Assembly: GCF_016651255.1 (NCBI RefSeq)
Contig: NZ_JAEKEG010000090.1
Location: 1 to 56,045, forward strand
From: Pseudomonas sp. TH10
Lineage (GTDB): Bacteria; Pseudomonadota; Gammaproteobacteria; Pseudomonadales; Pseudomonadaceae
DNA length: 56,045 nt
Direction of reading: 5' to 3'
Part shown: one piece after another, positions 19,675-27,787 of the stretch
How positions within the stretch are numbered: the first letter of the stretch is position 1
Layout of the letters: every line of letters starts with the position of its first letter
The notes under the pieces: generated by a model
Database searches by the model: none
What the model saw: only the letters and a program-made list of their open reading frames with translations
Told to the model about the DNA's origin: nothing
Translations under genes and position numbers: made by a program

Positions 19675-20565
19675 TCAGAGAACGAAGTTGCGTTTGTGAC
19701 CCCAGTCGCTCATTTTGTTGAACGCCTTCACTTCCCAATGTTGATCGTCAATGACGACGCCACCCCAACCCATTTCAAAGTTGAAACCCGAAGGGGTCTG
19801 GGCATAGAAAGAAAAGGTTTTGTCGTTCGGGTGATGACCGAGTTCGAGAATGATCGGGATGCCCGCCTTGATGCAGCGGTCGTAGGCCAGGCCGACGTCG
19901 TCCATGTTCTGCACCTGGACCATGAAGTGGTTGAGCACCTTGGGGCTGGGCGCCTGGGCGGTGGCGATGGAATGGTGGCGGCCCGTGGCGGTGTGGAAGA
20001 ACGTAGCGTCCACCACGATGCCCGGTTGCACTTCCTCGCGGATGTAATCACTGACTCGCAGCTTCAAGACATCCTTGTAGAAGTTCACGGTTTGCGGCCC
20101 GTTCTTGGCAAACGGCAGGAGGTGGCCGATGCCCAGGTCGCCGGTGACGAAACCGCCTTTGAGCACTTTGGAACGAAACGCGTCGTTCAGGCCTGCTTCG
20201 CTGTGGCCAAAGAAAAATTCGTGAGTAAAACCGTTCGGGTCCTGGATGCTGTATGCCTTCTCGACCATGCGCCGCTGCAACATCTCCCTGGACAGCACTT
20301 CGACCGGAATATCTTTTTCACGCAGTTCGCCGACATAACTCTCAAGCTCCTGCTCGCTGCGAAATTGCCAGCCTGCCACCAGGATGTCGTCGACCGGATT
20401 GCTCTCCAGGAAGAATCGCTGGGCGTATTCATCCATGCGCAATGTCAGGCCCTGCTCGTCGCGTTTGGCCACCTGCATGCCGATAATGTCAGTAGCCAGC
20501 CACTGCCACTTATCCAGGTCGCTTACACCAAATCCTGCGTAGGCCAACGAGTGAATTTCTGCCAC
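19675..20565 (-). CDS. Type I extradiol ring-cleavage dioxygenase (BphC/HsaC type)
   Basis: The start is most likely GTG 20565, which has GAGGTG seven bases upstream; an in-frame ATG at 20580 has no ribosome-binding site, and its own first bases form that site. The 296-residue product has two vicinal-oxygen-chelate modules. Counting from the 20580 Met, the iron ligands are His153 (GIGH), His218 (LNHF) and Glu269 (FNFEMGWGG). Acid-base residues His203 (RHHSIA) and Tyr259 (FSFYAQTPSGF) are present, so it should be active. It cleaves 3-substituted catechols meta to the hydroxyls, and bulky substituents are typical of this subfamily. It is the first gene after the sigma-54 promoter 20643-20658. 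Confidence 0.93.
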   Translation of the reverse strand: MAEIHSLAYAGFGVSDLDKWQWLATDIIGMQVAKRDEQGLTLRMDEYAQRFFLESNPVDDILVAGWQFRSEQELESYVGELREKDIPVEVLSREMLQRRMVEKAYSIQDPNGFTHEFFFGHSEAGLNDAFRSKVLKGGFVTGDLGIGHLLPFAKNGPQTVNFYKDVLKLRVSDYIREEVQPGIVVDATFFHTATGRHHSIATAQAPSPKVLNHFMVQVQNMDDVGLAYDRCIKAGIPIILELGHHPNDKTFSFYAQTPSGFNFEMGWGGVVIDDQHWEVKAFNKMSDWGHKRNFVL

Positions 20566-20642
20566 TTGCCTGCACCTCATCTTGTTTTTGTTGTTCTGTT
20601 CTTTCTGGTGACGCTTTGAAGAACAGCTGTTGAAGGGACAAG

Positions 20643-20658
20643 AGCAAGCGCTGTGCCA
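20643..20658 (-). promoter_or_regulatory. Sigma-54 (-24/-12) promoter for the dioxygenase operon
   Basis: The minus strand reads TGGCAC-AGCGC-TTGCT, an exact -24/-12 match with GG and GC ten bases apart. The predicted start is near 20632, giving a leader of about 66 bases to the GTG at 20565. The candidate activator site lies at 20768-20798. Confidence 0.9.
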
Positions 20659-20767
20659 GCATTGAATATCAGAAAAAGTAAATATTTATTCTTTATTAAT
20701 CAACGATATACAGCCGACCAGTGATGACTGTCCGTGCGCAATCAGTGTTTTCACCAAAGCAGGTGGA

Positions 20768-20798
20768 TTTATGAAAATTCGAAAATTCCGAATTTCAT
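20768..20798. promoter_or_regulatory. Candidate upstream activating sequence, imperfect inverted repeat
   Basis: Contains TTTATGAAAATTCGAAAA (20768-20785), shared with 7586-7603, and forms an imperfect inverted repeat whose arms are ATGAAA and TTTCAT at 20771-20798. It lies about 145-150 bases upstream of the dioxygenase operon start and about 165 bases upstream of a sigma-54-like promoter for the divergent regulator, so one site could serve both. Confidence 0.62.
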
Positions 20799-20922
20799 TC
20801 AAGGATTTTCGTCAATCCCGGGCAGAGGAAATTAAATCGACTGCAGTGCAGTGAATGGATAGCGCACCCAAGGCAGCTTGTGTTTCAGTGCGCTCAGCCA
20901 GTGAGTGCGCTCATGACATTTC

Positions 20923-20938
20923 TGGCACGCGTCTGGCA
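20923..20938 (+). promoter_or_regulatory. Possible sigma-54 promoter of the activator gene
   Basis: Reads TGGCAC-GCGTC-TGGCA. The -24 element is perfect, the GG and GC are ten bases apart, and the -12 element has one deviation (TGGC for TTGC). The predicted start near 20949 is 37 bases before the ATG at 20986. It would allow autoregulation; a constitutive sigma-70 promoter is an alternative. Confidence 0.45.
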
Positions 20939-20985
20939 TCGGATATCGCTACTTGCCTTCTATAACAAAAACACAGGCTCATTTG

Positions 20986-22841
20986 ATGACTACTCCTCCA
21001 ATCGATAGCGAAGCGCGTTCGCGGCAGTCGCGTAATCGCAATGGCATCAACATCATTACCGACCTGCGCTTCCCGGACATGCAGGACCTGGTCGACCGGC
21101 TGTACTTCAATCCCAAGGAGGGACTGATCTGGCTGGGCGATAAACGCATGATGCTGATGCATGTCGAGGCGTTCGGGGCCTTGCGTCAGGAGCTGCTGGA
21201 AAGCAACGGCGTGGAGTTCACCCGCGGCCTGTTGACACGGGTCGGCTACCTGACGGGCCAGCGCGATGCCGACCTGGCCATCCAGGCCCGCGGCACGGGT
21301 AATGAATTGGACATCGCGGCGGCTGGGGGCCAGTTGCACGCCTTGTCCGGCATCGTCGAAGTCGCACCGGTGTGCATTGAGTTCGATCACGCCAAGGGCT
21401 TCAAATACGGCGAGTTCACCTGGAAACGCTCGGTCGAAAGTGACGTGCATATCGCCGCCAACGGGGTCAGCACAGACCCTATTTGCTGGATGGAGGTGGG
21501 CTACAGTTCGGGGTTCATGAGCCGCCTGATGGGTCGTCGCCTGCTGGCCAGGGAGACCCAGTGCCAGGGCTGCGGACATGATCTGTGCCGGGTGATCGTC
21601 AAGCCGGTCGAGGACTGGGACAACACCGAAGACGACCTCAAATACTTCCAGCCACGGGTAACCGACCATCGTCGGACACAACCGGCCAAGCCGGTTAACA
21701 ACCCCGCCGTCAAGGCGGCCTCCTCGCCTTTCGGGCTGGAGGAGAGCCAACCCTCGGTGACCGAGCTCGGGCGCCCGGTGGGCAGTTCCGCCGCCTACCA
21801 CATTGCCATGCATAAAGTCCTGCGCGTAGCAGGCACCAATGCCACTGTGCTGCTGCTGGGTGAGAGCGGAGTCGGTAAAACAATGTTCGCCCACGAGTTG
21901 CACTCCAACAGCCTGCGGGCAAACACGCCGTTTATTGAAATCAACTGTGCGGCCATCCCCGAGCAACTGATCGAGTCAGAACTGTTCGGCGTGCAGCGCG
22001 GTGCCTATTCCGGTGCAACTGACCCGCGTCCGGGGCGTTTTGAAATTGCCCATGGCGGAACGATCTTCCTCGACGAGGTGGCCACCCTGAGCATGACCGC
22101 CCAAGGCAAACTGCTGCGCGTGCTGCAAAGCGGTGACCTGGAACGACTGGGCAGCAATAAAACCATCAAGGTCGACGTGCGGGTCATCGCCGCGACCAAC
22201 GAAGACCTCGCCAAGGCGGTCAAGGCCGGGCGTTTTCGCAGTGACTTGTTCTATCGGCTCAACGTGTTTCCGATCACCATCGCCCCCTGCGCGAACGCAA
22301 GGACGACTTGCCCTTATTGCTCGACACGGTAATGCGCAAATTGTGTGCCTTGCACGGTCGTCACTTGACCGGTGTGGCGCCCAGAGCCTTGCAAGTCATT
22401 CTGGATTACCACTGGCCCGGTAATATTCGCGAGTTCGAGAATGTCATCGAGCGGGCCATCATCCTCTCCGACGACGGTGACATGCTTGATCTTCGGCATC
22501 TCTCGGGACTCGATGCCCTGGGCGGGCAGCTCGAACGTATCGGTACCGTTAGCTGGGACAGCGGCCCGGCCATCGGCATTCGCATGCCCGACGTCGACGC
22601 ACCCAGCGTGGGGTTGGCGCAACAGGACCATGCAAGCCATGACCAGCTGCTCGCGGTCGCACAACGCACGCTGCAGCGTGGGCCGGTACGCCTGAGTCAG
22701 ATCGAGGAGGTGTATATCGAAGTGGCAATGCAGCTGAGCGAAAACAACATCTCGCGCGCGGCCACGCTGTTAGGACTGAGTCGTGCACAACTGGATTATC
22801 GACTGAAAAAAATGTCGGTGGACGAGTCCGGCGCCCAGTAA
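20986..22841 (+). CDS. Sigma-54-dependent activator with XylR_N/V4R effector domain (DmpR/XylR family), one frameshift
   Basis: ATG 20986 opens MTTPPIDSEARSRQ. Residues about 25-210 are the XylR_N plus V4R effector domain; V4R cysteines are Cys193, Cys196 and Cys201 in TQCQGCGHDLC. The AAA+ domain has Walker A GESGVGKT (292-299), the sigma-54 contact loop GAYSGA (339-344, a variant of GAFTGA) and GGTIFLDEV. The C-terminus is a Fis-type helix-turn-helix (NNISRAATLLGLSRAQLDYRLKKM). One base missing from the C-run 22283-22287 splits the frame inside the AAA+ domain; repaired, it has 618 residues. Family members bind an aromatic effector directly and activate sigma-54 promoters, matching the two promoters found here. 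Confidence 0.92.
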
Positions 22842-22886
22842 AAGACGCAATGACTGGACCCGGCAAATGGCGGGTTTCAAGAGAGG

Positions 22887-22914
22887 CCGGGATCGCCTCA
22901 GCGGCGAGTCCCGG
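22887..22914. terminator. Hairpin between convergent genes
   Basis: CCGGGATCGCC (22887-22897) pairs with GGCGA and TCCCGG (22903-22914) with one bulged G and a 5-base loop. It lies between the stops of the activator (22841) and the isochorismatase-like gene (22928). There is no T-run, so its terminator role is uncertain. Confidence 0.4.
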
Positions 22915-22927
22915 TGGAATCTGGCAA

Positions 22928-23503
22928 TCAGTCGAAAGCGACGGCCGAGTTAATGCTGGTGCAAAAGCGCGCGATGCTGGCCATGGAGTTCTCATGCTCC
23001 TGCGCCGACGGCGATGCGCAACAGTCCTCCAACACCACCACATCAAAATCACGGTCATGGGCGTCGCGTACCGTGGCCTGGACCACCGCTTGCGTACTGA
23101 CCCCGCTGCAGTAGATGCGCTCGATACCTTCACGGCGCAACAGCACTTCAAGGGAAGTGCCATAGAAGGGTGAAACCCGGTGCTTGACGATGTTCCACTC
23201 GTCAGCCGAGGGTGCCAGCTCGTCATGGACCGCGCCGCCCCAGGCGTCCTTTTTCAAAATGCCATTCTTTGCGATGGCGCCGAACACCTGGGACGCGGGA
23301 TTGGCTTCGCGATGGTCATCGGAAAACGCTACCCGTATATACGCTACCGCAATGCCTTCGCTGCGTGCCTTGGCAATGGCCGCTGCGGTGCGGGCGATCA
23401 CTTCGCGGCTGCGCACCTGCTCGCCCAGCGGGCCTTTACCACTGGCGCCGTCGGGGTGAACCAGATCGTTTTGCATGTCCAGAACCAGATAAATACTTTT
23501 CAT
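22928..23503 (-). CDS. Isochorismatase-like hydrolase family protein lacking the usual catalytic Cys
   Basis: The 191-residue alpha/beta protein has the family's Asp9 (LVLDMQND) and Lys107 (IVKHRVSPF). The third catalytic position, normally Cys in GV-A-T-x-x-C-V, reads GVSTQAVV, placing Val140 there. Cys-dependent amidases of the family (nicotinamidase, N-carbamoylsarcosine amidase) need that Cys; true isochorismatases do not have it. So this protein is probably not an amidase and may hydrolyse a vinyl ether or another bond, or act in another way. It is the last gene of the flavoprotein-SDR operon, 22 bases downstream of the SDR. Confidence 0.82.
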   Translation of the reverse strand: MKSIYLVLDMQNDLVHPDGASGKGPLGEQVRSREVIARTAAAIAKARSEGIAVAYIRVAFSDDHREANPASQVFGAIAKNGILKKDAWGGAVHDELAPSADEWNIVKHRVSPFYGTSLEVLLRREGIERIYCSGVSTQAVVQATVRDAHDRDFDVVVLEDCCASPSAQEHENSMASIARFCTSINSAVAFD

Positions 23504-23525
23504 CGTGCTTTTCCCTTGGTTTTAA

Positions 23526-24257
23526 TCAGTCGCACCACAGTGCACCGTTGATATCGAGGATTTTCCCGCTGATAAATCCTGCTTTGTCCGACAGCATGAA
23601 GCTGACGGCGAACGCCACTTCTTCGGCGCGGCCCATACGCCCCAACGGGATCAGTGCGCGCAGATTGTCTGGAAAGGATGTGGTCATTTCAGTGGCGATC
23701 GGGCCTGGGGCCACCGCGTTGACCCGAACCCCGGCACTCGCCAGTTCCTTGGCCAGGAACAGGGTCATGGTGTGCACCGCCGATTTGGACATGCCATAAG
23801 CGACGCCACCGGCCCGCGCCTGTTCATTTGCATCCAGCCACGGTCGCGCATTGCCACCGTTCTTGCCGACCACCGAACCGATATTGACGATGCTGCCCTG
23901 CTTGCGCTCGGCCATCAGTTGGCCGATCAGCTGACAAGGAATGAGCGTGCCCTGTACATTGACCCGCATTACCCGCTCGAACTCGGAGACCTTGAGCTCC
24001 AGCGCGCTACCCGTGGACAGGACCCCCGCGACATTGACCAACGCGGTGATAGGCCCAAGGTCATCTTCGATCTGCTCGACCACATCGCGCACGGCGATGC
24101 GCGAAGCCACGTCGCACGAATAGAAACGCATGTTCGGGCCCAGCACCCGAGGCTCGGCCAAGTCCAGTGCTGCGACCTGATAACCTTCACTGCTCAGCAG
24201 CTTGCATACGGCACTGCCAATGGCCCCGCCGGCACCGGTCACCACGGCAATTTTCAT
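23526..24257 (-). CDS. Short-chain dehydrogenase/reductase (SDR)
   Basis: A classical SDR of 243 residues. The cofactor motif is TGAGGAIG (residues 7-14), NVAG lies near residue 94, the catalytic Ser is in NIGSVVG, and the Tyr-Lys pair is in YGMSK. An acidic residue after beta-2 (ALDLAEP) suggests NAD(H) preference. Its ATG overlaps the flavoprotein stop as ATGA. It probably interconverts a ring or side-chain alcohol and ketone, activating the position that the neighbouring flavoprotein then desaturates; this is inference from position. Confidence 0.88.
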   Translation of the reverse strand: MKIAVVTGAGGAIGSAVCKLLSSEGYQVAALDLAEPRVLGPNMRFYSCDVASRIAVRDVVEQIEDDLGPITALVNVAGVLSTGSALELKVSEFERVMRVNVQGTLIPCQLIGQLMAERKQGSIVNIGSVVGKNGGNARPWLDANEQARAGGVAYGMSKSAVHTMTLFLAKELASAGVRVNAVAPGPIATEMTTSFPDNLRALIPLGRMGRAEEVAFAVSFMLSDKAGFISGKILDINGALWCD

Positions 24258-25708
24258 TGAGCACCCCGCTGCTGCATCGCGGCCTGGCCCGCCAAGCGGC
24301 CGAACACCAAGCCTTTGAGGACTGAAGTGCCGCCTGCGTAGTTGCCAAAATACAAGCCCACGGTTTCGCCGGCAGCGTAGAGGTTGCCGATCGGCTGGCC
24401 GTCGGCGTTGATCACCTGGGCGCGCTCATCCACTTTGAGACCACCAAAGGTGAACACGTTGGCGGAAATAATCGGGTAGGCGAAGAACGGGCCGGCATCC
24501 AACGGCAGTGCCCAGTTGCTTTTCGGCGGCACCAGGCCAGCGGTGGCCACGCCATCGAGCTGCAGGGGTTTGTAGTCCCCGGGCACGCAGGCGGCGTTGA
24601 AGCGGCTCACGGTGTCTTGCAATGTGCTTGGGCAAACACCCAGTCTGGCGCCCAGTTCGGCCAGGGTAGCCCCTTCGATCGCGGCCTGATCGGTGCGGAT
24701 CGCCAGGCGGTAGTTAGGGACGTCCTTGACCTTCTGATCGAGAATGACCCAGGCAATGCCTTCATCCTGTTGATAGATCTGGCGCGTGACCCGTTCGTAC
24801 CAGGCATCCACGGTACCCGGTGCTTCGTCGGTGAAGCGCAACCCCTGTTTGTTGATCAGGATGCCGTAGGGGAAAACGAAAATCGACGGCTCGGAAATGC
24901 CCGAACGCGGGTCCACGGGTTCGGCGTGATAACTGCCGTAATCGCCACTGGCCGCAGCGCCGACGTCCAGCGCCATCTGGATACCTTCACCGCGGTTGTA
25001 ATAGGCACCCTTGCACACCGGGCGCAGATACACCGAACGCGGCCCAAGGTAGCGGCTGAGCATTTCGGTATTGCCTTCAAAGCCACCGCTGGCCAGTACC
25101 ACCGCACCACGAAAAACCAGATCGCCCTGCTGGCGAGAAAGGGCGCGAATGCCCAGGACCCTGGCATAACCTTCGGTCAATAGTTCACGCCCGGAGGTTT
25201 CATAGAAAAACTCCGCGCCCAGGGCCTCGGCTTTTGCCGCCAGGGCTTCGACGATCGCCTCGCCGCCGCCGACCGGTAACAGCCGTGGCTGGGTGCTGGT
25301 CAAGAATTGGGTTGGCAGGAAATCAAACTTTACGCCGTGGCTCTTGAGCCATTCAATGGTGCCTGGCACCTGTTCGGCAAAAGTGCCGATCACACTGGCA
25401 TCAACGGAACCCAGTGCGCGGGTTTGTGCCGACCAGTCAGCGCGGTCGGCGAGGGTTTCGGCGACAAAATCCGGGTCCTGGTAATACCCGGAATGCTCGG
25501 CCAGGAATACGTCGAAATCGTCGGTCACCTCGGTATGGCTCTTCATTCGCAGATAAGCCTCAGTGAAACGGCTTTGCCCGCCCCGCTCTTCACGACTTGC
25601 CCGTTCCAGGACGGCCACGCGCAGGCCCCGTTCGGCGCCCGCCACCGCTGCCGATAAGCCGGCAACACCGCAGCCCACCACAATCAGATCGAAGTTTAAT
25701 TCAGCCAT
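24254..25708 (-). CDS. FAD-dependent dehydrogenase, TcuA/KstD/fumarate reductase superfamily (second copy)
   Basis: The 484-residue product has FDLIVVGCGVAGLSAAVAGAERGLRVAVLERAS at the N-terminus, RGGQSRFTEAYLRM, and a C-terminal FTFGGLKVDERAQVI...NLYAAGETVGLYFGNYAGGTSVLKGLVFGRLAG. It is a diverged paralogue of the protein at 3671-5140, sharing the fold and loop layout. Members desaturate the bond next to a carbonyl. It leads the flavoprotein-SDR-isochorismatase operon and is divergent, by 97 bp, from a LysR regulator. A role in dehydrogenating an alicyclic ring or acyl chain is inferred. Confidence 0.87.
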   Translation of the reverse strand: MAELNFDLIVVGCGVAGLSAAVAGAERGLRVAVLERASREERGGQSRFTEAYLRMKSHTEVTDDFDVFLAEHSGYYQDPDFVAETLADRADWSAQTRALGSVDASVIGTFAEQVPGTIEWLKSHGVKFDFLPTQFLTSTQPRLLPVGGGEAIVEALAAKAEALGAEFFYETSGRELLTEGYARVLGIRALSRQQGDLVFRGAVVLASGGFEGNTEMLSRYLGPRSVYLRPVCKGAYYNRGEGIQMALDVGAAASGDYGSYHAEPVDPRSGISEPSIFVFPYGILINKQGLRFTDEAPGTVDAWYERVTRQIYQQDEGIAWVILDQKVKDVPNYRLAIRTDQAAIEGATLAELGARLGVCPSTLQDTVSRFNAACVPGDYKPLQLDGVATAGLVPPKSNWALPLDAGPFFAYPIISANVFTFGGLKVDERAQVINADGQPIGNLYAAGETVGLYFGNYAGGTSVLKGLVFGRLAGQAAMQQRGAQ

Positions 25709-25805
25709 GGGTAGTTCCTCTCTTGGTGGCTGGTACTATAGAAATCGCTGCCCCTGGGTTCGAGCCTGACGCGGCTAATGGGCTATTAGAAAAAGGTGAA
25801 AACCG

Positions 25806-26756
25806 ATGGACAGACTCTGGGCAATGCAAGTCTTCGTGCGCGTGGTGGAATGCGGCAGTTTCAGCCGCGCCGCCGAGTCGCTGGATATCGCCAATGCCAC
25901 CGTGACCGCAAGCGTGCGCAAGCTGGAGGATTACCTGGGGGTGTCCTTGTTATCGCGTAACACCCGCTCGTTGCGCTTGACCGACGATGGCGAAGGTTAT
26001 TTCGAGCAGTGCAACCAGGTGCTGCAGTTGGTCGCCGATATGGAAGCTCAGGTTCGTCAGAAGAAGGGCGAGATCAGCGGACAGTTATGCATCGAGTCGC
26101 CAGCGGCGTTCGCCCGTGCCTTGCTGTGTCCGGCATTGCCCGCCTTCACCGCGCAACACCCCGGCTTGTCCGTGGCGTTGCGCCAGACCGACCATGCTGA
26201 AGACCTGATCGCCACCGGCACCGATGTGGCGATTCGCATAGACTCGGTCAACGATGCCGACCTGGTCGCCCGACCGCTCTATCATGCGCACTACGTAGCC
26301 TGCGCAGCGCCCGAACTGCTCAAACGGATCGGCACGCCCGAACAGCCGCACGATCTGCAGCCTGAACACTGCCTGGGTATTTTCGGCGCCGGTCGCTACA
26401 CCGTCTCAGACTGGACCTTTACCTGCGACGGCGAGCAACACCAACTGACGCCCCGTGGCGACCTGCACTTCAACAGCACCGACGCGCTGATCCAGGCCGC
26501 CCTGGCCGAGCAAGGCGTCATCTACGTGCTGGACGTGTTCGTCAACGGGCTGATCCGAAGCGGCGAACTGGTGGAGCTATTCCCCGACTGGAGTACCGGC
26601 AGCCGAAGCTTTTATACGGTGACGCCCAAGGCGCGTTTTATCGCACCGCGCACCCGCGCGTTCATCGATTTCATCCTGGCCACACTGGATGCCCAACGGC
26701 GCCCGGCGTCGGGCGCAAGCATCTCGATAAAGCAGGGACGACGCGGGCTCGTCTAG
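25806..26756 (+). CDS. LysR-family transcriptional regulator
   Basis: The 316-residue product has an N-terminal winged helix (MDRLWAMQVFVRVVECGSFSRAAESLDIANATVTASVRKLEDYLGVSLLSRNTRSLRLT) and a periplasmic-binding-protein-like effector domain (DVAIRIDSVNDADLVARPLY). It belongs to the CrgA/DsdC-like branch with the SGQLCIESP hinge. A site AAGGTG lies seven bases before the ATG. It is divergent from the flavoprotein-SDR operon and likely controls it. Its effector is unknown. Confidence 0.9.
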   Translation: MDRLWAMQVFVRVVECGSFSRAAESLDIANATVTASVRKLEDYLGVSLLSRNTRSLRLTDDGEGYFEQCNQVLQLVADMEAQVRQKKGEISGQLCIESPAAFARALLCPALPAFTAQHPGLSVALRQTDHAEDLIATGTDVAIRIDSVNDADLVARPLYHAHYVACAAPELLKRIGTPEQPHDLQPEHCLGIFGAGRYTVSDWTFTCDGEQHQLTPRGDLHFNSTDALIQAALAEQGVIYVLDVFVNGLIRSGELVELFPDWSTGSRSFYTVTPKARFIAPRTRAFIDFILATLDAQRRPASGASISIKQGRRGLV

Positions 26757-26778
26757 CCCCCGCGCTGCCCAATGAACA

Positions 26779-26805
26779 ATGCCAGTCACAGGCGTGGACT
26801 GGCAT
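26779..26805. terminator. Hairpin between convergent LysR and etfA
   Basis: ATGCCAGTC (26779-26787) pairs perfectly with GACTGGCAT (26797-26805) across a 9-base loop, between the LysR stop (26756) and the etfA stop (26828). The trailing T-run is weak, so it is a possible bidirectional terminator. Confidence 0.55.
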
Positions 26806-26827
26806 GGATTCTTCGGTACCCAGGAAC

Positions 26828-27787
26828 CTAGCGCAACTCATCCAATAAAGCCGGCAGCATGGTTTCCCAAGGGGCGACGATGCCCAGGCTTGCGACCTTG
26901 AAAATGTCCGCCTCGGGGTCCTGGTTGATGGCCACGATGCAGCTGTCAAGGCTGACCCCGGCCAGATGCTGCAGGGTGCCAGATATCCCCACCGCCAGGT
27001 AGATCTGCGGGCTGACGAACTTGCCGGAGACACCCACCTGGCGCAGCACCGGGACCATGCCCGCATCCACCGCGGGCAAACTGCCGCCCAGTGTCCCCCC
27101 TAGGTTCACCGCCAGTTCCTCGAGCAACACAAAGCCCTGTTCATTGACCCCTCGTCCACCGGACACCACCAGTCTGGCGCCCTCCAGAGGCGGCAGTTGT
27201 TGACCGCTTTGGCGCTGGTCCAGGGTCAGCGCCCTGGGCAGCTGGCCGTGTAATTCGATGGTGAAAATATCGGCCTCGGCTTGCGCATTGAACAGTGGCC
27301 GGGCTGCCCGTAGACAGGCGAACGCCGGACCGCTGTCGACGTGCAGGCACAGACGCATGCGCCCGCCCCAGGCCGCTCGTTCAGCCACAAGTCGCTCGCT
27401 CTCGAATCGCAGTGCGACACAACGCCCCAACGCCTGCCCATCGAGCGCGTCGGCCAGCAATGCCGCAAGCTCTTCGCCAGGAGGCCCCGGTGGCAGTAAC
27501 ACCAAGGGCACCTCACCACCGAGCCGGGGAATCGCCCGTAGCGCTTCGCCAATCGCCGCGACCAGCACCTGCGGCTCGTCACATTCGCCTAAAGCCCCAT
27601 GCACAGACTGGTACACCTGTCGGGCTCCGGCGCGCATCGCCAATTCGGCGTCTTGCGCACTGGGCTGGCTGCTGATCAGCACCGCCGCGAAGTCCTGCCC
27701 GGCACTGACCTGTTGCGCTGCACCCAGGGCGGCTTCCAGCGCCTGAGCGCCCCAGGCCTGGGGGATTACTGCCAGGATTCTGCTCAT
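26828..27787 (-). CDS. etfA: Electron transfer flavoprotein alpha subunit
   Basis: ATG 27787 overlaps the corrected etfB stop (27784-27786) as ATGA. The 319-residue product ends with the conserved FAD domain: LVVSGGRGV, then GGTLGGSLPAVDAGMVPVLRQVGVSGKFVSPQIYLAVGISGTLQHLAG and VAINQDPEADIFKVASLGIV. In most ETF-alpha proteins the first motif reads GASR-x-x-VD, with an Arg that stabilises the anionic flavin. Here the position is Leu (GGSLPAVD), so the flavin potential may differ. It should take electrons from a flavoprotein dehydrogenase and pass them to an ETF-quinone oxidoreductase, which is not in this window. It is the last gene of the racemase-like/flavoprotein/ETF operon. Confidence 0.88.
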   Translation of the reverse strand: MSRILAVIPQAWGAQALEAALGAAQQVSAGQDFAAVLISSQPSAQDAELAMRAGARQVYQSVHGALGECDEPQVLVAAIGEALRAIPRLGGEVPLVLLPPGPPGEELAALLADALDGQALGRCVALRFESERLVAERAAWGGRMRLCLHVDSGPAFACLRAARPLFNAQAEADIFTIELHGQLPRALTLDQRQSGQQLPPLEGARLVVSGGRGVNEQGFVLLEELAVNLGGTLGGSLPAVDAGMVPVLRQVGVSGKFVSPQIYLAVGISGTLQHLAGVSLDSCIVAINQDPEADIFKVASLGIVAPWETMLPALLDELR

